Assembly: GCA_016176415.1 (NCBI GenBank)
Contig: JACOXH010000006.1
Location: 1-41,941, forward strand
Length of the DNA: 41,941 nt
Direction: 5' to 3'
From: Candidatus Daviesbacteria bacterium
GTDB lineage: Bacteria > Patescibacteriota > Microgenomatia > Daviesbacterales > UBA10151
The notes beneath the pieces were generated by a model. It searched no databases, was not told where the DNA came from, and saw only the letters and a program-made list of their open reading frames with translations. Made by a program: the position numbers and the translations under genes. Positions 36,467-41,941 of this stretch are shown here, one piece after another. How positions within the stretch are numbered: position 1 is the first letter of the stretch; every line of letters begins with the position of its first letter.

Positions 36467-37681
36467 ATGCTATATTCAAAATTGTTTCCTAAAACTTTAA
36501 AACAAATACCGAGCGGGGCAGAATCTGTAAATCATGAGCTGCTTGCGCGCGCAGGCTTTATACATCAGGAAATGGCAGGTGTTTATACATATTTGCCTTT
36601 AGGTTGGAAAGTGTTGGACAAGATTTCAGACATTGTGAGGGATGAGATGAATGCGATAGGTGGTCAGGAGATGCTGATGCCGGCGCTGCACCCTGCTTCA
36701 AACTGGGCAAAAACAGGCAGACTCAAAACTTTTGATGCTTTATTTAAAGTTGAAGGTGCTGCTGAAACAGATAAAGGAAAAACTGTTTTAGGCCCAACCC
36801 ATGAAGAAATTATTTATCCGCTTCTTGCTGAATATATAAAATCTTATAAAGATTTGCCCTTATATCTTTATCAAATACAAGTAAAGTTTAGGAATGAACC
36901 AAGAGCAAAAGCAGGGCTACTGCGTGGCAGAGAATTTTTAATGAAAGACTTATACAGTTTTCATACCAGCGATGAAGATAGAAATGAATATTACGAAAAA
37001 GTGAGGGATGCTTATTTTAAAATCTTTAAAAGAATAGGCATTCCGGCTGTTAAAACCAAAGCCAGTGGCGGTACTTTTTCAGATCTGTCAGAAGAGTTTC
37101 AAACTCTTACCCCTTCAGGGGAAGATACAGTTTTTATCTGCAGCAAAGAAGGCACTGCTTTTAATAAAGAAATTATTGAAGGCGCAAAATGTCCTGATTG
37201 CGGGAGTGAGTTAAAAGAGGAAAAAGCAATAGAAGTGGGTAATATTTTCCCTCTTAAAAGGGCTTATGCAGAAGTTTTTAATTTAAGTTTTACAGATGAA
37301 AAAGGGGAAAAGAAAATTGTTTCTGCAGGCTGTTATGGTCTGGGGATTTCCAGAGTAATGGGAGCAGTTGTAGAGGTGTTTCATGATGAAAAAGGAATTG
37401 TATGGCCGGTGACTGTAGCTCCGTATCAAGTTCATATAGTTGGATTGGATGGTGAAGGAGAAAAGATATACAAATTACTTTTGGCTGAAAGGGTAGAGGT
37501 GCTTTTTGATGACAGGATTGGGGTTTCAGCCGGAGCAAAGTTTGCAGACGCAGACCTTTTGGGAATTCCTTATAGAGTTGTTGTTTCCAGAAAAACGCGT
37601 GATAAATTAGAGATCAAAAAACGCTCCGAAAAAGAAACAAAATTTGTTACTCTTGAACAGTTGCTGGAGGTCGTTAAATAA
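36467..37681 (+). CDS. proS: Prolyl-tRNA synthetase without the editing insertion
   Basis: 404 aa from MLYSKLFPKTLKQIPSGAES. Class II motifs: the motif-1 region MNAIGGQEMLMPALHP, motif 2 VKFRNEPRAKAGLLRGREFLMKDLYSFH, motif 3 GCYGLGISRVMGAVVE. The INS editing domain (about 180 residues in E. coli, total 572) is absent; only a short module with one CPDCG pair lies between motifs 2 and 3. The anticodon-binding domain ends the protein. Mischarged Ala-tRNAPro would need a separate editing protein, none of which is in this window. Confidence 0.94.
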   Translation: MLYSKLFPKTLKQIPSGAESVNHELLARAGFIHQEMAGVYTYLPLGWKVLDKISDIVRDEMNAIGGQEMLMPALHPASNWAKTGRLKTFDALFKVEGAAETDKGKTVLGPTHEEIIYPLLAEYIKSYKDLPLYLYQIQVKFRNEPRAKAGLLRGREFLMKDLYSFHTSDEDRNEYYEKVRDAYFKIFKRIGIPAVKTKASGGTFSDLSEEFQTLTPSGEDTVFICSKEGTAFNKEIIEGAKCPDCGSELKEEKAIEVGNIFPLKRAYAEVFNLSFTDEKGEKKIVSAGCYGLGISRVMGAVVEVFHDEKGIVWPVTVAPYQVHIVGLDGEGEKIYKLLLAERVEVLFDDRIGVSAGAKFADADLLGIPYRVVVSRKTRDKLEIKKRSEKETKFVTLEQLLEVVK

Positions 37682-37689
37682 AGGGAAAA

Positions 37690-37725
37690 TCCTGGGGTGC
37701 AAACCTAATTTCACCCCTAGGGTGA
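37690..37725. repeat. 36-bp hairpin repeat after proS
   Basis: Second copy of the element at 23575-23610. CCTGGGGTG can pair with CACCCCTAGG (one bulge). No T-run follows; it may still end or protect transcripts. Confidence 0.85.
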
Positions 37726-37762
37726 AAGAGTTGATTGATTTTAAGGTCAAATTCTGATAAAG

Positions 37763-37774
37763 TAGCATGATTAT
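37763..37774 (+). promoter_or_regulatory. -10 element of tig
   Basis: TAGCAT (37763-37768), then GATTAT and the ATG at 37775. The same hexamer is used by the O-antigen ligase gene. Confidence 0.5.
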
Positions 37775-38863
37775 ATGATCACGAAAAATATTGTCAAACA
37801 GCCAAAATCTATAGTAGAAGTTACAGTAACAGTGCCTTGGACAGACCTTCAGGCCACCTGGGATCAAACCTTACAAAAGCTGGCAGCTGATGTAGAAGTT
37901 GCAGGTTTTAGGAAAGGTGCAGCCCCACTGCCTATGGTGGAACAACAGCTGGGATCCAAGCTTCAGGATGAAGCCTTAAAAACTGCTATGCCTAACTTTT
38001 TGATTGAGGCATTAAAAGGCACAGACATAGTTCCTATTGACTACCCAAAATATGATTTAATTTCTTTTACTAAAGGTCAACAGGTTCAATTTAAAGCAAC
38101 TATTACCAACAGACCTGCAGTGACTGTGGGTAACTACAAAACTATAAAAGTGGCAAAACCTGCTCTAAAACCTGTAACTGATGAAGAGATTCAAAAAGTG
38201 ATTGATGATTTGTATAAAAGATGGTCTTCAAGAAATCCTGTGGCCCAACCGCAAGCCGGTAACGCTCCTGTTTCAGGTCAAGCTGGTTCAATTAGTTTTC
38301 AGGGTGGACAAGCTCCGGCTGTAAACAATCAACCTGCAGGACCAAATGATGAATTTGCCAGAGCAATGGGGGCCTTATCCATGACAGATCTTAAAGGAAA
38401 AGTTAAAAAAGATCTTGAAGCCAATGTTTCTTATAACAATGAGTTGGATTATGAAGAGGCAATACTGCAGGAAGTGGAAAAAATTACCACAGTAGAACTG
38501 CCTGAAATTTTAATTCAGGACGAACTGAACAGAATGCTGGTGTCTTTACAAAGAAGAGTGGCAGATATGGGGCTTTTACTGGAAGATTACTTAAAGAGTC
38601 AGGGGAAGACTTTGGAACAAATCAAAAATGAGTGGCGAGCTCAAGCTGAAAAAAATGTCAGAATGGAATTAGGCTTGGCAGAGGTAGCCAGACAGGAAAA
38701 TGTAACCATTTCAGATCAAGAGCTCCAGGCAGAAGTTGATAAAATTCAGGATGCTAAAATCAAAGCTCAATTTGAAGCTCAGGAACCCAGACTACACTTA
38801 AGACATGCCTTAAGACAAACGAGAACTTTAGATCTTTTGAAAAAGATGGTTGCTACCTCCTAA
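37775..38863 (+). CDS. tig: Trigger factor lacking the PPIase domain
   Basis: 362 aa. The ribosome-binding N domain has VEVAGFRKGAAPLPMVEQQLG (family signature GFRxGKxP) within the first ~115 residues. The FKBP-type PPIase domain normally next is replaced by a ~40-residue Gln/Ala/Gly/Pro-rich linker (VAQPQAGNAPVSGQAGS...). The C-terminal helical arms follow (DEFARAMGALSMTDLKGK, ELPEILIQDELNRMLVSLQRR). It is probably a holding chaperone at the ribosome exit without proline isomerase activity. Confidence 0.88.
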   Translation: MITKNIVKQPKSIVEVTVTVPWTDLQATWDQTLQKLAADVEVAGFRKGAAPLPMVEQQLGSKLQDEALKTAMPNFLIEALKGTDIVPIDYPKYDLISFTKGQQVQFKATITNRPAVTVGNYKTIKVAKPALKPVTDEEIQKVIDDLYKRWSSRNPVAQPQAGNAPVSGQAGSISFQGGQAPAVNNQPAGPNDEFARAMGALSMTDLKGKVKKDLEANVSYNNELDYEEAILQEVEKITTVELPEILIQDELNRMLVSLQRRVADMGLLLEDYLKSQGKTLEQIKNEWRAQAEKNVRMELGLAEVARQENVTISDQELQAEVDKIQDAKIKAQFEAQEPRLHLRHALRQTRTLDLLKKMVATS

Positions 38864-38878
38864 TTAAAAGAGTATAAT
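38850..38878 (+). promoter_or_regulatory. Promoter of the HIT gene
   Basis: TTGCTA (38850-38855), 17 bp, TATAAT (38873-38878). The ATG is 17 nt downstream, giving a leader of about 10 nt. Confidence 0.6.
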
Positions 38879-38895
38879 CTACACGTCGGTTTTCC

Positions 38896-39228
38896 ATGGA
38901 AAATTGCATTTTTTGCAAAATTATTAGGAAGGAAATGCCTGCAGACTTAAAATATGAGTCTGATACAGTAGTTGTTTTTCCTGATATTAATCCATCAGCT
39001 GATATACACCTTCTGATTGTGCCCAAAAAGCATATCGGAGGGATAAAAGACTTAAATGAGTCTCACGGTTTACTTCTGGCTGAAATTTTTCAGGTTGCTA
39101 GTAAACTGGCTGCTGAAAATAATTTGGAAAACGGTCTTTATAGAGTGGCGGTAAATGCAGGGAAAGCTCAGCATGTGCCGCATTTACATTTTCACCTTTT
39201 GGGTGGACAATGGAAAAAGATGATTTAA
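38896..39228 (+). CDS. HIT-family nucleotide hydrolase (HinT-like)
   Basis: 110 aa, normal for HinT. ENCIFCKIIRKEMPADLKYESD opens with the usual C-x-x-C; LLIVPKKHIGGIKDL and the histidine triad HVPHLHFHLLGG near the C terminus are intact. HinT-like enzymes hydrolyse AMP-lysine or adenosine phosphoramidates. Followed by rpsU, possibly on the same transcript. Confidence 0.93.
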   Translation: MENCIFCKIIRKEMPADLKYESDTVVVFPDINPSADIHLLIVPKKHIGGIKDLNESHGLLLAEIFQVASKLAAENNLENGLYRVAVNAGKAQHVPHLHFHLLGGQWKKMI

Positions 39229-39259
39229 TTTTTTTAAAGGAGGTGTTTTTTAAAATTTT

Positions 39260-39457
39260 ATGTCTATTATTGTTAAAGCAGGCCCGGGTGACAGCACGGA
39301 TTCAGTAATCAGAAAATTTCAAAAAAGAGTAGTTTTAGAAGGTCTTGTACAGGAAATCAGAGACAGATCAGTATACAAAAAACCTTCACAAAAGCGTCAG
39401 GAATACTTGGCAGAGAAACGCCGCAAAATAATGCGTTCCAGAAGGTATGACCGTTAA
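39260..39457 (+). CDS. rpsU: 30S ribosomal protein bS21
   Basis: 65 aa, very basic. VKAGPGDSTDSVIRKFQKRVVLEGLVQEIRDRSVYKKPSQKRQEYLAEKRRK fits bS21 in order and length. It aids the 30S in Shine-Dalgarno-dependent initiation. Its own Shine-Dalgarno AAAGGAGGTG (39236-39245) is strong but 14 nt from the ATG; it shares AGGAGGTGTTTTTTAA with the proS leader. The yqeY gene follows by 5 bp. Confidence 0.92.
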   Translation: MSIIVKAGPGDSTDSVIRKFQKRVVLEGLVQEIRDRSVYKKPSQKRQEYLAEKRRKIMRSRRYDR

Positions 39458-39462
39458 CCAAA

Positions 39463-39912
39463 ATGCTACTTGATCAGATCCAAAATGACTTAAAAGGCGC
39501 ACAGCTGGCCCGTGATGAGGTTAAAGTGTCAACTTTAAGATTGCTCATTTCAGAGATTAAAAATGCCGAAATTGCCAAAGGTCAGCTTTTGGCTGATGAT
39601 GATATCGTTTCCATAATTTCCAAAGAACTAAAAAAAAGAAAAGAAGCAGCTGCTGGTTTTAGGACAGGCGGCAGGGAAGAGTCAGCGCAAAAAGAGGAAT
39701 CTGAGGCAAAGGTATTGGAAGGATATTTACCGGAGCAAATGACAACAGAGGAGTTGACTAAAATAGTGTCAGAGGTTATAACTGAAACTGGCGCAACTTC
39801 GGTGGCAGATATGGGGAAAGTGATAGGAGCGGTGATGGGGAAAGTTAAAGGTCGGGCAGATGGTGGTACTGTAAGTAGTTTGGTTAAAGAAAAATTGACA
39901 ACGAAAGTATAA
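39463..39912 (+). CDS. yqeY: GatB/YqeY domain protein
   Basis: 149 aa. LLDQIQNDLKGAQLARDEVKVSTLRLLISEIKNAEI, then ELKKRKEAAAGF..., EAKVLEGYLPEQMTTEEL and the C-terminal GKVIGAVMGKVKGRADGGTVSSLVKEKL match the stand-alone YqeY family, related to the tRNA-binding tail of GatB. Its exact role is unknown; a link to tRNA amidation is inferred. Commonly found next to rpsU, as here. Confidence 0.92.
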   Translation: MLLDQIQNDLKGAQLARDEVKVSTLRLLISEIKNAEIAKGQLLADDDIVSIISKELKKRKEAAAGFRTGGREESAQKEESEAKVLEGYLPEQMTTEELTKIVSEVITETGATSVADMGKVIGAVMGKVKGRADGGTVSSLVKEKLTTKV

Positions 39913-39928
39913 TTTCTTAACTTTTGTT

Positions 39929-39998
39929 GTCATCCTGAGTGATTAGCGAAGGATCTCGGTTGGAATCTAGAGATTCTTCGGCTACGCCTCAGAATGAC
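39929..39998. repeat. Dispersed palindromic repeat between yqeY and ybeY
   Basis: 70 bp, ends GTCATCCTGAG...CTCAGAATGAC with inner GGATCTC/GAGATTC words. It supplies the false start (39939) of the track ORF over ybeY. Confidence 0.9.
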
Positions 39999-40004
39999 AA
40001 ATCT

Positions 40005-40421
40005 ATGTTTAACATCATCATCAATTCAGATCCCAGATATAATGTTAATAAGGCCTCTATTCAGGCTGTGGTTATCCAAATACTGCAAAAGCTGCGTATT
40101 TCAGGCCGTATTGAGTTAGGGGTTAATATCGTGGGAGACAGGAAAATGCATGAACTGAATAGAAAATACCGCGGTCTTGACTCTACTACTAATGTGTTGT
40201 CTTTTGCCCTGGAAGATTCCAGTCCTGCCAGCTTACAACATATTCCCAGAATTGGTTTTGTGGCAGCACCTGATAAGTGGTTGAGATTGGGTGATATTGT
40301 CATTTCTTATCCCCAGGTTTTGGAGGATGCTTCGCTGGAGGGGTTATCAGTTGATGAAGAAATCAGGTATATGGTAGAACATGGACTTAATCACCTTTTG
40401 GGAATTCACCATACCTCATGA
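40005..40421 (+). CDS. ybeY: YbeY endoribonuclease, rRNA maturation factor
   Basis: 138 aa from MFNIIINSD; the 22 earlier residues in the track come from the repeat. MHELNRKYRGLDSTTNVLSFAL is the family signature, and the metal site is VEHGLNHLLGIHH, matching HGxLHLxGYDH with the three zinc His kept and the Asp replaced by His. It trims 16S rRNA and takes part in ribosome quality control. The stop overlaps the dnaX start by 4 bp. Confidence 0.9.
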   Translation: MFNIIINSDPRYNVNKASIQAVVIQILQKLRISGRIELGVNIVGDRKMHELNRKYRGLDSTTNVLSFALEDSSPASLQHIPRIGFVAAPDKWLRLGDIVISYPQVLEDASLEGLSVDEEIRYMVEHGLNHLLGIHHTS

Positions 40422-41941
40422 GTAACACAGCTTTTTATTTGAAGTACCGCCCGCAGGCATTGGACGCTCTGATCGGGCAGGAAGCTGTTAAGAAGATCTT
40501 ACTTTCTTCTTTTGAAAATAATAAACTTTCACACGCTTACCTTTTTTCAGGGCCGCGCGGTAGCGGTAAAACTTCAACAGCCAGAATCTTGGCAAAAATG
40601 GTTAATTGTGAGAGACAAGAGTCAAGAGACAAGAGTCAAGAAAAGACTGTTTTGCCTAGTCTCTCCACTCTAGCGACTAGTCGCTTACCCTGTAATAAAT
40701 GTACTACTTGTCTTTCCATTACCGATGGGTCCAATATGGATTTAATTGAAATTGATGCTGCTTCAAACAGAGGGATTGAAGATATAAGATCTTTAAGAGA
40801 CAAAATCAAACTTGCTCCAACTTCTGCTAAGAAAAAAGTCTACATTATTGATGAGGTGCATATGTTAACTACAGAAGCTTTTAATGCTTTGCTTAAAACT
40901 TTGGAAGAGCCTCCCAAGCATGCTTTATTTATTCTGGCCACAACAGATGCTTCCAAATTACCTCAAACAATTTTATCCAGAGTGCAAAAGTTGGATTTTA
41001 AACCTGCTACAACAGATGAACTTTTAAAAGCGTTTGAACATATTGTCAAAGAAGAAAAAATTGACATAGACAAAGAAGCTTTAAAAAGCCTGGCAAAAAA
41101 AGCAGATGGTTCTTTTAGGGACGGGGTTAAGCTTTTGGATCAGTTGGCATCAATGGGCGCAAAAATTACCACTGAAATTATCAAAGAGAGTTTAAAATCT
41201 TTTGAGTTTGAAAATATTTTGGAACTGACAAGAGATTTAAAAGATAAAAAAACTTCAGAAGGTTTGTTAAAAGTTTCTCAAGCAACTGAAAATGGAGCTG
41301 ATATAAAGGAAGTATTGCTTTATTTGATGGATGTTTTAAGAAATATAGTATTTATAAATAATGGTTTAGGTGAACAGCTGGTAAAAAAGAATTTTACAGA
41401 AGATAAATACGCAGAACTGATAAAGTTGGCGGATCAGTGGGAGAATCGCGGTTTAGTTAAAAGTCTTGATATTTTACAAAAAAGTTTGGAAAAGATGAAA
41501 TTTGCGTCAATTCCCTCATTACCGCTGGAGTTAGCAGTGGTAGAGATATGCGGAGCGGAATCTGCACAAAAGAAGTTAGATGTTAGAAGCGAGAAGTTAG
41601 ATAAGCAGAGCTTGCCTTACGACGAAGGTCAAATCTCCAACATCCAACCTCAAGATCCAATTTCCAATTTCCAACACCCAATTTCTAATGATGACATTGC
41701 TAAAATAAAAGAAAAGTGGACATTTGTGCTGGAAACCATAAAGCCTTTTAATTTTTCTCTGGAGGCGTTACTTCGATCCATTAGTGTAACAGAATGCAGC
41801 AAAGATACTGTGATTATGGAGGTACCATATTCTTTTCATCAAAGAATTTTGGAAGCTCCTAAAAACAGGGATCTTTTGGAGTCAATTTTATCTGATATTT
41901 TAGGCAGAAGCATCAGAATCTCAACAGTACTGGGGGCGCGC
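40418..41941 (+). CDS. dnaX: DNA polymerase III subunit gamma/tau, 5' part (cut by window end)
   Basis: 508 codons open to the edge; missing from the ORF track because no stop is reached. SNTAFYLKYRPQALDALIGQEAV starts the clamp-loader ATPase; Walker A GPRGSGKTST near 46, Walker B IIDEVHML, sensor-1 ATTDASKLPQTILSRVQ. The zinc module keeps its four Cys (VNC ... PCNKCTTC), but a ~26-residue repeat-derived segment (RQESRDKSQEKTVL...) is inserted between the first and second. A second repeat-rich stretch forms the linker after domain III (about residues 385-424). Coupled to ybeY by ATGA. Confidence 0.94.
   Translation, partial: MSNTAFYLKYRPQALDALIGQEAVKKILLSSFENNKLSHAYLFSGPRGSGKTSTARILAKMVNCERQESRDKSQEKTVLPSLSTLATSRLPCNKCTTCLSITDGSNMDLIEIDAASNRGIEDIRSLRDKIKLAPTSAKKKVYIIDEVHMLTTEAFNALLKTLEEPPKHALFILATTDASKLPQTILSRVQKLDFKPATTDELLKAFEHIVKEEKIDIDKEALKSLAKKADGSFRDGVKLLDQLASMGAKITTEIIKESLKSFEFENILELTRDLKDKKTSEGLLKVSQATENGADIKEVLLYLMDVLRNIVFINNGLGEQLVKKNFTEDKYAELIKLADQWENRGLVKSLDILQKSLEKMKFASIPSLPLELAVVEICGAESAQKKLDVRSEKLDKQSLPYDEGQISNIQPQDPISNFQHPISNDDIAKIKEKWTFVLETIKPFNFSLEALLRSISVTECSKDTVIMEVPYSFHQRILEAPKNRDLLESILSDILGRSIRISTVLGAR
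40609..40687. repeat. In-frame GAGTCAAGA repeat inside the dnaX zinc module
   Basis: GAGACAAGAGTCAAGAGACAAGAGTCAAG-type words followed by CTCTAGCGACTAGTCGCT, related to the intergenic element at 14011-14077. It extends the loop between zinc ligands 1 and 2. Confidence 0.8.
41570..41690. repeat. Repeat-rich linker in dnaX
   Basis: GAAGTTAGATGTTAGAAGC-type words, then AAGCAGAGCTTGC...GAAGGTC (related to the topA and 31060 element) and CCAATTTCCAATTTCC-type words. It encodes a low-complexity linker, open in frame. Confidence 0.65.

Noticed and set aside
39939-40004. N-terminal 22 residues of the track ORF over ybeY
   Set aside because: Encoded by the dispersed repeat; YbeY homology begins at MFNIIINSD.

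Overview
The window looks like a chromosomal segment from a streamlined, AT-rich bacterium of the Candidate Phyla Radiation, most plausibly Microgenomates (OP11). This is inferred from gene content, not tested phylogenetically. Supporting signs are short or domain-stripped translation proteins (EF-Ts of 149 aa, ProRS without the editing insertion, trigger factor without its PPIase domain, a short Fmt), many small unrecognised proteins with one N-terminal membrane segment, a type IV-type pilin, a membrane-anchored Clp-like ATPase, and the standard code with TGA used as stop.

Layout. 1-1.5 kb: a partial tRNA, an intact but odd tRNA-Thr(TGT), and between them a NUMOD3/PD-(D/E)XK homing-type nuclease. 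1.5-6.5 kb: M50 protease facing rpmB, then def-fmt and an O-antigen ligase-like polymerase with TPRs. 6.5-8.1 kb: a truncated HigB-like toxin, HigA-like regulator, VIT-family transporter and hicBA. 8.1-17.5 kb: cell-shape genes (mreB, mreC, mreD, PBP2) interrupted by pyrimidine genes (pyrD, pyrF, pyrE) and a glycosyltransferase, then dprA. 17.5-21.5 kb: membrane-anchored Clp ATPase, pilin and small exported proteins. 21.5-26 kb: topA, pyrG, tmk. 26-30.3 kb: a frameshifted ACT-domain gene, a RelBE-type and a Phd/PIN-type toxin-antitoxin pair, and malic enzyme. 30.3-33.1 kb: dCTP deaminase, a dUTPase-like protein, thyA, folA. 33.4-42 kb: rpsB-tsf-frr-rseP, proS, tig, a HIT protein, rpsU, yqeY, ybeY and the start of dnaX.

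How genes work together. Many steps from dihydroorotate to dTTP and CTP are present (pyrD, pyrE, pyrF, pyrG, tmk, dcd, dUTPase-like, thyA, folA), next to translation and cell-envelope genes.

Two patterns run through the whole window. First, promoter geometry: at 18 gene starts a -10-like hexamer (often with an extended TG, sometimes with a -35 at 17 bp) ends exactly 6 nt before the ATG, and at 4 more it ends 7 nt before. This places the transcription start on or beside the start codon, so most first genes of operons appear to give leaderless mRNAs. Ribosomal and translation genes (rpsB, proS, rpsU) and some internal genes (folA, pyrE) instead carry Shine-Dalgarno sequences. Second, short dispersed hairpin repeats lie between genes and also inside genes in frame (O-antigen ligase, topA, dnaX, dprA, possibly thyA and tsf), apparently tolerated at protein loops. 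No CRISPR array, transposase gene, rRNA or replication origin was seen.
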